From positions 3,286,001-3,350,000 of the forward strand of contig JAAHII010000001.1 in NCBI GenBank assembly GCA_010671905.1: a stretch of 64,000 nt of DNA. The letters are read 5' to 3'. Source of the stretch: Leptolyngbya sp. SIOISBB (lineage in GTDB: Bacteria > Cyanobacteriota > Cyanobacteriia > Phormidesmidales > Phormidesmidaceae). The first letter of the stretch is position 1, and the number at the start of each line of letters is the position of its first letter. A program made the position numbers and the translations under genes. Shown here piece by piece: positions 1 through 10,305 of the stretch. The notes under the pieces were generated by a model that searched no databases, was not told the DNA's origin, and worked only from the letters and a program-made list of their open reading frames with translations.

Positions 1-258
1 AGGTCGCTGATCAAGGTGCCACGGCTCGGGGCAGTCGGGTGCGGGCTAGGTAGCCGACCGGTTTGAGGAACTTTGCCGAAAAGTGCAAGGCCATTGTCTG
101 GAAGCTGTAGAGCTCTGACGGGGCATGTCTTTCATACTGCTTAGTAACGACATGGAGCCCCCCCAATGTTACGCCCTGACGCCTCTATCCAGTTCACTGT
201 TTGGTCTAGCACGACAGCTCCACTGTGTCCTTTGCCAGGCTTCGGGCAGGCCTCGACG

Positions 259-1230
259 ATGACGGCGGCATTGCCTCAATCGCTCACGTTCCCGGATTGC
301 TCTCAGCTGTATATTCGCGGCTGGCAATATCAGGAGTATGGTCATGGTGAAGCGGCGCTCCGAGCTTTTCACGAGCTGTTAATTATGGGACGTCAGGTGG
401 GTCATCACGGCTGGGTGATTGCCGCCGAGCAGGCGATCGCGGGTTTGTCTGCTGATCACCCCCTGCCTGAGACCGCCGATGCCTGGCAAAATCCTCTGGT
501 GAGCCCTGATCTGCAGACTGCCGAAAAATGTAATCGGGCAGCGGTGCTACATACTCAGGGCGCTTGGCCAGAAGCGATCCAGGCGTACCAAAAGGTCTTG
601 AGCTATGCGACTCAAGCGGGGCATCACGTCGCTATGGCTCGCTGCCTCAATGGTTTGGGTTTGATTTACTTCGATCAACAGCGATTTGCTTTGGCCGAGA
701 CGCGATTTCGAGCTGCCGTCGCCGTGCTAGCGGATATTGCGGCCCCGATGCAAAGTGCGATCGTCTCCCACAACTTAGGTCTCGCCCACTATGAACAAGG
801 GCATTACGATCAGGCTCAAACTGAATTTCAGAAAGCTTTAGAGTGCTGGCAAACGGGGGCAGATTGTTTGGGCTTAGCGCTGACATTAGATTATTTGGGG
901 CGAGTTTATGCCCAAAAAGGCGAATCTTGGCTCGCGCTGGGGAGCTTTGAAGCGGCTACGGATGTGCTGAATGACTTGGTTGGAGATCAAGACATTCGTC
1001 AGGCAGCAGCGGCTTTACTCAGCCAAATGGCGCAATTCTGTGAACAAAAGCAGCATCTGTATTTGGCGATCACTTACTGGCAGGAAGTGTTGGCGATTTA
1101 TCAAGACTGTTCTACTGCGGCCCCTTGCATTGTCATCTGGCAGCGGCTCAGCGATTTGTATGCCCAAGCTGGGTATCCGGCGATCGCTCGCCAATATGCT
1201 AAGCGTGTCTGTCAATCTCTCGAATGTTGA
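259..1230 (+). CDS. Tetratricopeptide repeat (TPR) protein
   Basis: The protein is made almost entirely of helical TPR units from about residue 80 onward, with alternating small residues and aromatic positions (for example AIQAYQKVL, AETRFRAAV, AQTEFQKALECW). This indicates a protein-protein interaction scaffold. No enzymatic domain, signal peptide or membrane segment is visible. An upstream in-frame ATG at 166 would add 31 residues of low-complexity character. I prefer the ATG at 259 because recognisable sequence starts there, but the start is not certain. It is followed by about 1 kb without a convincing gene, so it appears monocistronic. The partner or pathway cannot be deduced from the sequence. 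Confidence 0.75.
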   Translation: MTAALPQSLTFPDCSQLYIRGWQYQEYGHGEAALRAFHELLIMGRQVGHHGWVIAAEQAIAGLSADHPLPETADAWQNPLVSPDLQTAEKCNRAAVLHTQGAWPEAIQAYQKVLSYATQAGHHVAMARCLNGLGLIYFDQQRFALAETRFRAAVAVLADIAAPMQSAIVSHNLGLAHYEQGHYDQAQTEFQKALECWQTGADCLGLALTLDYLGRVYAQKGESWLALGSFEAATDVLNDLVGDQDIRQAAAALLSQMAQFCEQKQHLYLAITYWQEVLAIYQDCSTAAPCIVIWQRLSDLYAQAGYPAIARQYAKRVCQSLEC

Positions 1231-2269
1231 AGGAGTACTGCTAGAGAGGCACTGTCTAACTTGCTGGCATGACTAGACTGACTATCCAGCGACAACAGAC
1301 TCAGCGGCACGCACATGAGAATTATTGCCGTCCCTGGTGCAGTGATACGCATCCTTGTTCGCATCTAGACTATGAAGGGCTGATGGCTGTGAGGTATAGC
1401 GATCTGCCAGGGCTCAGTCACCCATAGACTGCGTTGCTTGTAATCTGAATATCAAGGAGATCAGCGACACGCTGGCGCGGAAAGCAGCGATCTCTCACTC
1501 GTTTGGTCAATTGGGCAAAATTCAGCCGGATTGTCACCCCCGTCTTGGAAAAGGTATCTAGATTTAGATGAGCTCAGCAATTGACTTTGCTGATGTTCTG
1601 ACAATCGTTGCTTTTGTCTACTGAATACCCGATGGAGACACCATTGAACTGCTTAAAGATCTTTCCGATGCTTGAGTTCGATATCGCGCTGCTGTGCTTG
1701 ACGCCAAGGATTCTTCAACAAACCAGCGAACGGTCTCTCACACCCAAGACAGGTGGGGTTGTTTAGACACTGGCAGTGATGGCCCATCTAGCTGAGGGAT
1801 CACTTGGCTATGGGTGATCGACTGCTGTTGCCTGAAGAGTGGGCGGTTGCTAACAATTCCTTACGTTGTGGGTGAAGACCGCTCAGGTGCGATCTATCTA
1901 AACCTGTTAAACCCTATCCAGCGCCTCGAAGTGCCAACTACAGAGGTGGCTTTGGCGAGTACTTTTTTTATAAGAACTATCGAATTCTCTATCGGGAACA
2001 CCCCCCGCAAGCAGACTCTCGGACGCTAACGTGTAACTAGAAGCTTGTAAAAGCGTGTGAGTTTGCATAACGGCCACTAGTATTGACAACTGTACATTCT
2101 TGACCCAGCGACAAAGCTCATGGTGTTAGGAGCACCCGTAAAGACTGCAAAGATCTACTGGATTTTCGCGGATTTACTGGTGAGATTCGACAGACTGCGA
2201 TATCCTTCACAGCTATATTTTGAGGGTCGCTTTTGGTGCTACCACTCGACTTAACTGTAGTCCGGTTCT
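1231..2269. other. Long non-coding gap, possibly decayed sequence
   Basis: About 1 kb lies between the TPR gene and the DUF1574 gene. Only short open frames occur (for example 1814-2029 on the plus strand), none with a recognisable domain or clear ribosome binding site. No tRNA, hairpin terminator or repeat was identified. It may hold eroded genes or long leader DNA, but nothing specific can be supported. Confidence 0.4.
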
Positions 2270-5200
2270 ATGACTGCCAAGCCGTTTACAATTCACCCTG
2301 CATCTGCTGACCAATCCTTGAATGATTGGATCGCCCAGCAGCTAGCTCCTAATGCCCACGTCCAAATGCGGCTTAGGGGGAATGTGCTGCATGTCCTGAC
2401 TGAAACGCCCCACCTGTTGCATCAGTCCGGCGCGGTGACTCGGTTGGTCGATGCCCTGATGAGTCATCCTAACGGTTCAGACGTGATCACAGCGGTTTAT
2501 CCGCAGGCTTATCAGCTCTACATCTACAGTCGCCGCTGTGGACAAGCCCAACCCGATTGGACAGCCCCGATTTATCTCAACCGCCTAGAGCGTCATCAAG
2601 CTCAGTTACAACAGCAAGCGGGGGCCTCTCTCAAGATTGCCGATGCGGCTCAAGCAGATGACTCATCCCAGGCCATACCTCTGGATGCTCATGAGGGTGC
2701 GCCTGATGGTTCCACCACAGCGATTGTGCTGTCACATTTGAGTCTGGCTAAGCAAGGCGATCCCGACGCGATCGCTTGGTATCTGAGCGAGGTGTTAAGT
2801 TCCTTAGATGTCGGGGTCTGGGTCAGTGTGCGCGCGGCCTCTCGCCCGGTGGCAAGGCAGCACGAAACCGACGTTAGTGAAGCTGACAACAAGGGCTCTG
2901 ATGCTCCAGCCGATGACCCTGAAGCGGGTATGCGGCGGCTCTGGGTCTGGTGTGAAGCCGCCTATAGTCCTGATCCCCTATTGATCGCGGAACCGGTGAC
3001 TGAGCGGTTGCGGCAGCTCTCGCTGACGCACTTCAAAGACGCGGCAATCGTAATTCAGGTGCATGGTGAAGATACGCCTGATTGGAGTCTCCGCATTGAC
3101 CTGACTCCGGCCGAGGAAATGCTTCGGGAATGGGCTCGCTGGGGCGATGAAGGGGCAATTGCCCGATTGTTGAATGAAGCGATCAGCGATCGCCATGCAG
3201 CGGTCACCCTTGAACGTAAGGATGAGAGTCTGCACTGCATGGTGCGCTCCACCTTAGAGGCCGAGCCGCCCGTCATTCCGGCAGAAACGGCGGTCATTGA
3301 AGCGATCGCTCCCCTGTTGGAAGCGTTAGCACCGCAAGGGGTACACCGTTTAATGGTGTATGGCCAAGCGCCGGAAGCGGAGACTCCGGAATGGGTACGA
3401 TGCTTAAACTTGCCTGCTTTAGAGCACCCTGACCTCGCGCCTACCCCTACTGAATTAGCTCAGCAGGGCGATCTCGCTGCTCTGGCTTATTTATTGACCC
3501 GCTTGCTGAACCCTGATTTAGATGCCCAATTGGCGACTGGCGGCATTCGGATTCAGACCTTGCGCCGGGATCAATTGCTGCACATCATGGCGGATGCGCC
3601 GATCTGCCCAACGCGTCGTCAGGTAGTGCCGCAAATCTTAGATTTTCTGGAATTTGTCAATCCATCTCAGATCAAGGGCCTGCGTTTATATGGTCGGCGC
3701 GCTGGGCAACAGCGACCGGCCTGGAGCTTCGGGAAAGACTTTCAGGCGCGGCCAGAGCTGGTTCCGAAGTCAGAACCGATGTTTGCCGTCTCTGACCGCT
3801 ATGTCGGCGATTTGCTCTCGCGACCTGATGCTGACGCGATCGCTCCAGCCCCAGCCCCTGAGGCGGTTGTCGGAGCGATTCAAGTCGCTTGGCACCGTGG
3901 GCTCGATCAGGTGCGGCAGTTTCTTTACGATACTCAGCTGGTAGTGCCGCAACGAGAGTTAGCCCGAACACCGCCAGCTGTGACCGAAGAGAGTCAGGAT
4001 GCTGTCAAAATTGGGCTCGTGTGGGCGGCTGTAGGTCTGCTGTTAGCGTTACAGGTGGACTGGATTTTTGGGCAGCTCATCAACCCAGGAATCATCAACG
4101 GCGCTTTGGAGGCCGCGACTGCTGCCGAATCAGACGACACCAGCGGAGTGACGACCGTTGCTAGTGACATGCCGACGGACACTTGGGAGCGCCGCGACTG
4201 GGCTGAGGATCAGCCGCTGATGGAAACCGACGTTACTGACGTTGGTAACACCGATGCCGTGTTCAACGACGAAGAATTGATTGCGAGTCCTGACCGCTCC
4301 CTGGCCTCAACCCCAGATTTGCTCGACCATTCTCCCTATCCTTCTTTCCAAAGTCAGCAGATGAATGAAAAGCTGGCTCTGTATCATCAGCGATTGGCCG
4401 AGTCTGGTCCCCCGGATGTGCTGGTCATCGGCAGTTCGCGGGCGTTGCGAGGGGTTGATCCGGCGGCGCTACAGCGGGAACTGGCAGCCTTGGGACAGGG
4501 CGACCTCAGTATTTTCAATTTTGGGATTAATGGAGCGACTGCTCAGGTGGTCGATCTGATCATTCGGCGTGCCTTGAAGCCTGATCAACTGCCGCGCATT
4601 ATTATCTGGGCGGATGGTGCTAGGGCTTTCAACAGCGGTCGTACGGATATTACGTTCAATGCGATCGCCGCCTCTGAGGGCTATCGCGAACTAAGTCGTC
4701 GCCATCCTGAGGTGGCCACGGCGACGAGCGGCGACGATCTGTCTGATGAGCTGGTCGAGGTGATTGACGCGGAGCAAAAACCCGTCGGTGAGGCTTTACG
4801 AGAGAGCTATCAAGCCCTGGACCAAACATTGAGTGATCAACTCGGGCAGCGCTCTGCCATTTACGAAGAGCGAGACGAACTGAAAGCCTTTGTGCGCGAT
4901 CGCTTATTGACACCATTGGTTGCTCCTGTCGCGTTATCTAACGACGCGACAACCGCGGGTCAAAATACCTCTGATATGGCAATTCCAGAGGGAAGTCAGA
5001 TTGATTTCGACGGGTTCCTCGCCTTAGATGTGCGGTTTAACCCCGCCACGTATTATCAACTGTATGCTCGGGTCGCCGGTGCCTATGACAGCGACTACGA
5101 AAACTTTGGCCTACAAGGCGAACAAACGGCGGCGTTTGAGGAGCTGTTGGACTATACCCAGCAGCAAGATATTCCAGTCATTTTTGTCAATACCCCGCTC

Positions 5201-5467
5201 ACGGATGAGTATTTAGATGGTTATCGCAGTGATGCGGAAGAAGAATTCCAAAGGCTGATGTTGCGATATTCAGCGACTGAAGCCGATTTCATCTTCCGCG
5301 ATCTCGGTCAGGTGTGGACGAGCCGTTACGATTATTTCTCAGATCCTAGCCATTTGAATCGCTACGGTGCTTATCAAGTATCGTTGCGGTTGGCGCAAGA
5401 CCCGATGATCCCCTGGCCGCGCGCCCTTGATTTATCTGCTGCTAATCCGGGTCGTCTCACGCCATGA
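2270..5467 (+). CDS. DUF1574-type membrane protein with SGNH-like C-terminal domain
   Basis: This 1065-residue protein has three parts. Residues about 14-98, 156-278, 282-382 and 395-490 are four degenerate copies of one module, each ending in a conserved Pro/Trp (QPDW, TPDW, TPEW, RPAW). One membrane segment lies at about 582-603. From about 690 there is an SGNH/GDSL-like domain with GSSR at 721-724 (candidate nucleophile Ser722), FGINGAT downstream, and a DPSH motif at 1025-1028 that would supply Asp/His. This resembles AlgJ/AlgX-type O-acetylation partners. The stop overlaps the start of the MBOAT gene by 4 bases (ATGA), so the two are translationally coupled and probably act together in acylating an extracellular polymer. 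Substrate unknown. Confidence 0.85.
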   Translation: MTAKPFTIHPASADQSLNDWIAQQLAPNAHVQMRLRGNVLHVLTETPHLLHQSGAVTRLVDALMSHPNGSDVITAVYPQAYQLYIYSRRCGQAQPDWTAPIYLNRLERHQAQLQQQAGASLKIADAAQADDSSQAIPLDAHEGAPDGSTTAIVLSHLSLAKQGDPDAIAWYLSEVLSSLDVGVWVSVRAASRPVARQHETDVSEADNKGSDAPADDPEAGMRRLWVWCEAAYSPDPLLIAEPVTERLRQLSLTHFKDAAIVIQVHGEDTPDWSLRIDLTPAEEMLREWARWGDEGAIARLLNEAISDRHAAVTLERKDESLHCMVRSTLEAEPPVIPAETAVIEAIAPLLEALAPQGVHRLMVYGQAPEAETPEWVRCLNLPALEHPDLAPTPTELAQQGDLAALAYLLTRLLNPDLDAQLATGGIRIQTLRRDQLLHIMADAPICPTRRQVVPQILDFLEFVNPSQIKGLRLYGRRAGQQRPAWSFGKDFQARPELVPKSEPMFAVSDRYVGDLLSRPDADAIAPAPAPEAVVGAIQVAWHRGLDQVRQFLYDTQLVVPQRELARTPPAVTEESQDAVKIGLVWAAVGLLLALQVDWIFGQLINPGIINGALEAATAAESDDTSGVTTVASDMPTDTWERRDWAEDQPLMETDVTDVGNTDAVFNDEELIASPDRSLASTPDLLDHSPYPSFQSQQMNEKLALYHQRLAESGPPDVLVIGSSRALRGVDPAALQRELAALGQGDLSIFNFGINGATAQVVDLIIRRALKPDQLPRIIIWADGARAFNSGRTDITFNAIAASEGYRELSRRHPEVATATSGDDLSDELVEVIDAEQKPVGEALRESYQALDQTLSDQLGQRSAIYEERDELKAFVRDRLLTPLVAPVALSNDATTAGQNTSDMAIPEGSQIDFDGFLALDVRFNPATYYQLYARVAGAYDSDYENFGLQGEQTAAFEELLDYTQQQDIPVIFVNTPLTDEYLDGYRSDAEEEFQRLMLRYSATEADFIFRDLGQVWTSRYDYFSDPSHLNRYGAYQVSLRLAQDPMIPWPRALDLSAANPGRLTP

Positions 5468-6951
5468 CTTTACCTTCGATTCTGTATGGTCTTTTCTTAC
5501 TCAGCGTCGTTGGGCTTTATTGGGCGCTAGAGCGGCGATCGCTGCGGATTTGGTTGCTACTAGTTGCCAGCATTGTGTTTTACACTTCGCTGCAAGTGCA
5601 TTATGTACCGCTGATGTTGGCGCTGGTCGGCATCAACTTTTGGCTGGCGCGGGTGTTGCAGATGCCGGCCGACTGGCGAGTGTCTAATGAGCAGTGGCAA
5701 CTGGCAGAGCAGCAGTGGTATCGCCGTCGGCGTTATTGGCTCATGTTTGGCGTAGCGTTGAATGTGCTGCTACTGCTGGGGTTTAAGTATGTGGAAACCT
5801 GGCTGCAATGGTTGGTTCCGGAAGGATTGAATCCCGAGGTGGTGGCTGGCAGTTGGTTAGCGATCGCCTTTCCCCTGGGTCTCAGCTTTTTTACCTTTGA
5901 ATGCATCGCTTATCTGGTCGATGTCTATCGGGGAGCCCCCGCGACCAATAGTTTGTCTGAGTTTGCGGCTTATAAACTTTACTTCCCGAAGCTGATCTCC
6001 GGTCCGATTACTCGCTTTCATAGCTTTACCAATCAGCTGACGGACCAGCCGAGCCTGAATTTCAATTGGGCCGTCGAAGGCCTCTGGCTGATTGGCATGG
6101 GGGCGATCAAAAAGGTCCTCATTGCTGACCACATTGGTACCATCGTCAACCTCAGTCTCGATAATTTGGAGCGAGCCGGGAGTTGGGATCTATGGCTCGC
6201 GATCTTTGCCTATGGCTTGCAGCTGTATCTCGATTTCAGTGGTTATGTGGATGTGGCTCGCGGGAGTGCTCTGTTGATGGGCATCAACCTGCCGCAGAAT
6301 TTCAATTTTCCCTACATGACCACCAGCATTGCTGACTTTTGGCGACGCTGGCACATCACCCTAGGCGATTGGTTGCGGAACTATCTCTACTTCCCGTTGG
6401 GGGGCTCTCGCAAGGGCTTGCCGAGGACGGCCATTAACTTGATGATTGTCATGTTGATTGCTGGGGTTTGGCATGGCAATAACTGGGGCTTCGTCATCTG
6501 GGGCGGCATTCACGGTTTGGCGTTAGTCATCCATCGAGTCAATGCCGTTGTGGCCCAGGGCTCGCAGACCCTACAACGGTTTTGGCTGAAACCTTGGGGC
6601 ATCGTGACGGCCTGGGTGGCTACGCAGGGCTTGGTATTTTTTAGCTGGCTCTTTTTCCGCTTGCCGGATCCTCGGCAATATACGTTAGCGCTGCAAAAGC
6701 TCTGGGGTGTCAATAGCGATGCGCAGTTTGCGCAAAAGGTTTATATCGAATCTTTAGGGCTCACGGCAACGCAGCTCTGGATTTTGTTATGGCTGCTGGT
6801 CGCGGTCATGATGCTTATTTATTTTGCACAGCGCACGTTAAAACTACAGCTCAATTGGCCTGTGAAATTATTGCTGGTACCCCTGATGTTGTTCATGGCC
6901 TGGCAGCTCGCCCCGAGCGAAACCTTGTCATACATTTATTTCGACTTCTAA
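5464..6951 (+). CDS. MBOAT family O-acyltransferase (AlgI-like)
   Basis: This polytopic 495-residue protein carries the MBOAT/AlgI signature: SFFTFECIAYLVDVYRG, FPKLISGPI, LYLDFSGYVD, FWRRWHITLGDWLRNY with His297, and GVWHGNNWGFVIWGG with His337, the expected catalytic histidine. Family members move acyl (usually acetyl) groups across the inner membrane for transfer to polysaccharides or cell-wall polymers. It overlaps the upstream DUF1574/SGNH gene by 4 bases, the usual pairing of a membrane acyl donor component with a periplasmic SGNH acceptor enzyme. Length is normal. The polymer modified cannot be read from the sequence. A second, frameshifted family member lies at 53719-55208. Confidence 0.92.
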   Translation: MTLPSILYGLFLLSVVGLYWALERRSLRIWLLLVASIVFYTSLQVHYVPLMLALVGINFWLARVLQMPADWRVSNEQWQLAEQQWYRRRRYWLMFGVALNVLLLLGFKYVETWLQWLVPEGLNPEVVAGSWLAIAFPLGLSFFTFECIAYLVDVYRGAPATNSLSEFAAYKLYFPKLISGPITRFHSFTNQLTDQPSLNFNWAVEGLWLIGMGAIKKVLIADHIGTIVNLSLDNLERAGSWDLWLAIFAYGLQLYLDFSGYVDVARGSALLMGINLPQNFNFPYMTTSIADFWRRWHITLGDWLRNYLYFPLGGSRKGLPRTAINLMIVMLIAGVWHGNNWGFVIWGGIHGLALVIHRVNAVVAQGSQTLQRFWLKPWGIVTAWVATQGLVFFSWLFFRLPDPRQYTLALQKLWGVNSDAQFAQKVYIESLGLTATQLWILLWLLVAVMMLIYFAQRTLKLQLNWPVKLLLVPLMLFMAWQLAPSETLSYIYFDF

Positions 6952-7231
6952 ACCAGCCATAGAAGGGCGATCGCGTCCTATGGGAGACTACTAAAGTGGA
7001 GTTTCGCCCATTGGGTTGATGGCGATCGCCCACTGCTTGCTCGTCTCATTCACATGAGGGCTTGACAACCGCAGGAGTAATATCTGAGCTGGCCTGCCCT
7101 TCTGCCTTCAAGTCAGTTGCTTGCCTTGGTCTGCGGTGAGTTTTGATTTGGACAGGATACGCCCGAAATGTGAATAGTCAGCAAATTGTTAGTAACGGGC
7201 AAATGCTCGATCTTTGTGGTGTTTGGTGTTC

Positions 7232-8287
7232 ATGACTGCTCCTTATGATTTCGCGCCAGCGGCTCCTGAGACGCAACAGCGCAAGGCTGATCACATCCGA
7301 GTTTGCTTAGAGCAAGATGTGCAATGCCAGCAGATCACAACTGGTCTGGAAAAGTATCGGTTTCGGCACTGCTGCCTGCCGGAATTAGACTGGGATGAGT
7401 TGGATCTCTCCAGTCTGTTTCTCGGTAAGTCGCTGGGAGCGCCGCTGCTGATTTCCTCCATGACAGGGGGGACGGAACAGGCCAGCTTGATCAACACTCG
7501 GTTAGCGATCGCTGCTCAAACGTTTGGCTTCGCCATGGGGGTCGGTTCCCAACGGGTTGCGGTCGAAGCCCCTGACGTGATGAACACGTTTGCAATTCGG
7601 CGTTATGCCCCTGACTGCCTGCTGTTCGCCAATTTAGGGGCGGTGCAGCTCAACTATGGTTACGGCTTGGCAGAATGCCAGCGAGTGGTCGATGCGCTAG
7701 AAGCCGATGCCTTGATTTTGCACCTGAATGCGCTGCAAGAGAGTGTGCAAACGCGAGGCGATCGCAATTTCAAAGGGCTGCTAAATAAAATTGAGGTGCT
7801 TTGTGAGCGCTTACCCGTGCCGGTGATTGCCAAAGAAGTGGGCAATGGGATCTCTGCCGCGATGGCTCAGAGATTAATCGGTGTCGGTGTCGCAGCGATT
7901 GATGTTGCCGGAGCGGGGGGCACTTCTTGGGCCAAAGTTGAAGGAGGGCGCGCAAACGATCCGCGTCAACGCCGATTGGGACAGACCTTTGCTGACTGGG
8001 GGGTGCCCACGGCGGACTGTGTGACCCAAATTCGGACCGTTGCTCCCGAGATTTCCCTGATTGCGTCTGGTGGTATTCGCAATGGCTTACAAGTTGCCAA
8101 AGCGATCGCCCTGGGGGCTGACCTCGTTGGGCTCGCCCATCCCTTTTTGCTCGCCGCTCACGACTCAGAAGAGAGTGTCGCCTTACTGGCCGAGTGTTTG
8201 TTAGAAGAACTACGGACCGTTTTGCTTTGTACCGGCTGTGCCGATTGGAGCGTACTCAAACTCTCCGATGTCCTACAGCGCGTGTAG
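7232..8287 (+). CDS. fni: Type 2 isopentenyl-diphosphate delta-isomerase
   Basis: This FMN-dependent enzyme interconverts IPP and DMAPP at the end of the MEP pathway for carotenoids, phytol and quinones. Visible signatures are RKADHIR near the N-terminus, [44 protein letters not shown] and the phosphate-binding SGGIRNG with [12 protein letters not shown] near the C-terminus. The length (351 aa) is typical. The ATG at 7232 is preferred over an in-frame TTG at 7214 because family homology starts at once. It stands alone and converges on ssb across a short hairpin-containing spacer. Confidence 0.95.
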   Translation: MTAPYDFAPAAPETQQRKADHIRVCLEQDVQCQQITTGLEKYRFRHCCLPELDWDELDLSSLFLGKSLGAPLLISSMTGGTEQASLINTRLAIAAQTFGFAMGVGSQRVAVEAPDVMNTFAIRRYAPDCLLFANLGAVQLNYGYGLAECQRVVDALEADALILHLNALQESVQTRGDRNFKGLLNKIEVLCERLPVPVIAKEVGNGISAAMAQRLIGVGVAAIDVAGAGGTSWAKVEGGRANDPRQRRLGQTFADWGVPTADCVTQIRTVAPEISLIASGGIRNGLQVAKAIALGADLVGLAHPFLLAAHDSEESVALLAECLLEELRTVLLCTGCADWSVLKLSDVLQRV

Positions 8288-8398
8288 TGGCGCTGGTCTC
8301 AGAAAATGTCCTGAATGAAGACGACTCCGAGATTGCTGGCAACGCACCCGACGCAGTCTAGGCCTTTTGTGGGGCACCCCTAAAGTTGTGGCACAGTG

Positions 8399-8427
8399 GC
8401 CATGGCTCGTCACTGACCAGCCATGGC
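8399..8427. terminator. Hairpin between convergent fni and ssb
   Basis: A perfect 9-bp inverted repeat (GCCATGGCT / AGCCATGGC) with an 11-base loop lies between the two convergent genes. There is no clear T-tract on either side, so it may be a weak or factor-assisted terminator or a transcript-stabilising hairpin. Confidence 0.35.
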
Positions 8428-8445
8428 GAACTCGATGGGGACTCC

Positions 8446-8811
8446 CTAAAACTCGTCGTCTGCGTAATTGGGATTTAACCCAGCTTCGTTGTCACGCTTT
8501 GATCCCAGCAGTTCCAAGCGGTCAACCCGAATGACGGGAGACGTCCGCAAGGCCCCAGTGGAGCGATCGTTCCATTGATCGAGCTTCAGAGCGCCACTCA
8601 CGCCAATCAAGCTGCCCTTGCGGACATAGTTCGCTGCGACCTCGGCAGTTCGACCCCACATTTCTACATTGAACCAATCGGGCTGATCCGAATTGCGGGT
8701 GCGGCGATCAACTGCCAGTGAAAACTTGCAAACGACACTGCCTGACTCAAAATATTTCACATCAGGATCACGTCCTGCGCGGCCAACAAGGGTTACGGAA
8801 TTGATGCTCAT
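8446..8811 (-). CDS. ssb: Single-stranded DNA-binding protein
   Basis: The OB-fold protein begins MSINSVTLVGRAGRDPDVKYF and contains FSLAVDRR, DWFNVEMWGRTAEVAANYVRKGSLIGVSGAL and an acidic C-terminus (ADDEF). It binds single-stranded DNA in replication, repair and recombination. At 121 aa it matches the short cyanobacterial Ssb type, which has OB fold and a short acidic tail rather than a long Gly-rich linker. The terminal DDEF resembles the partner-binding acidic tip. It is convergent with fni. Confidence 0.95.
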   Translation of the reverse strand: MSINSVTLVGRAGRDPDVKYFESGSVVCKFSLAVDRRTRNSDQPDWFNVEMWGRTAEVAANYVRKGSLIGVSGALKLDQWNDRSTGALRTSPVIRVDRLELLGSKRDNEAGLNPNYADDEF

Positions 8812-9248
8812 ATTCAGACTGTCTCCTGATTCTGTCCACGCTCCGGCTTGGCAACGCCATGCTAGGCACGCAGCTAATGTACCAAAGCCGCTGCCCGTTC
8901 AAGGTATCGTTACGAAAGACTATTCATTCGTTTAGTTTGCCGCAAATTTGGCGTAATTGTCCCGCTGCGATCGCACAGCCGCTGTATCGATTTAATAGGG
9001 GGATGGATTGAGCCCAATGACGGTTATCAACCCCTTTTACTCCGACTGAGGACAATCAATCCCTAGACGTATTGATACGAAACGTAATAGAATCCACTTC
9101 GTCTGCATTGCAACTAGCAACAGACGTTCCCTGAATTAGTGTTTCGGCAGACAGTTGTTCCAATACCAATCGGGCATCTATGGCCTAGCATTAAGTTCGG
9201 CGAGTTTACATGTAACCGTCCAGTTCGTTCGTTTGGGGGCTAAGTCTC
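8812..9248. other. Intergenic region between divergent ssb and mreB
   Basis: This 437-base spacer must hold promoters for ssb (leftward) and mreB (rightward). A weak sigma70-like pair, TAGACG and TAGAAT about 18 bases apart near 9065-9095, could serve mreB. No hairpin, repeat or small gene was recognised. Confidence 0.3.
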
Positions 9249-10289
9249 GTGGCTTTGCTTGACCGATTTTCTCTCTCCCGAGACATGGGTATTGATCTAG
9301 GTACCGCAAATACCTTGGTGTACGTCTCAGGCAAAGGAGTAGTTCTACAAGAGCCCTCTGTGGTGGCCATCGACCAGGTAGAAAAGAAGCCTTTGGCTGT
9401 AGGTGAAGAAGCTAAGCGGATGCTAGGGCGTACCCCTGGTAATGTCGCCGCATTGCGTCCTCTGCGGGACGGTGTGATTGCCGATTTTGACACCGCTGAA
9501 CTCATGCTGAAGCATTTCATTCGGCAAGTGCATGAAGGGCGGACGTTAGTCTCGCCGCGCATTGTGATTGGGATTCCTAGCGGTGTCACTGGCGTGGAGC
9601 GTCGAGCTGTTATGGATGCGGCTCAGCAAGCCGGAGCCCGGACTGTGTATTTGATTGATGAACCGGTGGCGGCGGCAATCGGCGCTGGTTTACCCGTAGC
9701 TGAACCGACGGGCAACCTAGTGATTGATATTGGAGGGGGGACGACTGAAGTGGCTGTCCTCAGCTTGCAGGGCACTGTGCTCAGTGAGTCAGTACGGGTC
9801 GCAGGCGATGAACTGAGTGAGTCGATCGCGCAGTACCTCAAGAAAGTGCATAACCTGGTGGTCGGTGAGCGCACAGCTGAAGAAATTAAGATCAAAATTG
9901 GCTCGGCTTATCCCAGTCCAGATGACAGCGAACTCATGATGGATGTCCGAGGCTTACATTTGCTGTCGGGTTTACCGCGTACTGTGACTGTGAAGGCCGG
10001 TGAAATTCGCGAAAGTATGGCTGAACCGCTGGCCGTGATTGTGGAAGCGGTGAAGCGAACGCTAGAGCGCACCCCCCCAGAACTGGCGGCGGATATTATT
10101 GACCGCGGCATCATGTTGGCTGGGGGCGGCGCCTTGCTACAAGGCCTGGATACATTGTTAAGCCATGAGACCGGTATTGTTGTCCACGTTGCGGCTGATC
10201 CTTTGAGCTGTGTGGTGTTGGGCACCGGGCGAGTTCTCGAGAACTTTAGTCAAATGGGCCGCGTCTTTAGTGGTAGTTCCGGTATTTAG
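9249..10289 (+). CDS. mreB: Rod shape-determining protein MreB
   Basis: This bacterial actin homologue polymerises under the membrane and directs lateral peptidoglycan synthesis. Signatures are [15 protein letters not shown] (phosphate 1), [15 protein letters not shown] (phosphate 2) and [13 protein letters not shown] (adenosine motif). At 346 aa it is full length. The start is GTG at 9249, which gives the usual MALLDRFS N-terminus. It heads an mreBCD cluster, with 16 bases between mreB and mreC and a 4-base overlap between mreC and mreD. Full conservation suggests a rod-shaped or filamentous cell. Confidence 0.97.
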   Translation: MALLDRFSLSRDMGIDLGTANTLVYVSGKGVVLQEPSVVAIDQVEKKPLAVGEEAKRMLGRTPGNVAALRPLRDGVIADFDTAELMLKHFIRQVHEGRTLVSPRIVIGIPSGVTGVERRAVMDAAQQAGARTVYLIDEPVAAAIGAGLPVAEPTGNLVIDIGGGTTEVAVLSLQGTVLSESVRVAGDELSESIAQYLKKVHNLVVGERTAEEIKIKIGSAYPSPDDSELMMDVRGLHLLSGLPRTVTVKAGEIRESMAEPLAVIVEAVKRTLERTPPELAADIIDRGIMLAGGGALLQGLDTLLSHETGIVVHVAADPLSCVVLGTGRVLENFSQMGRVFSGSSGI

Positions 10290-10305
10290 GATAGGTTAAG
10301 TAGCC

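Noticed and set aside
1-165. End of a gene entering from the left edge
   Set aside because: One frame is open to a stop at 64-66 but the 21 codons match nothing recognisable; too short to support.
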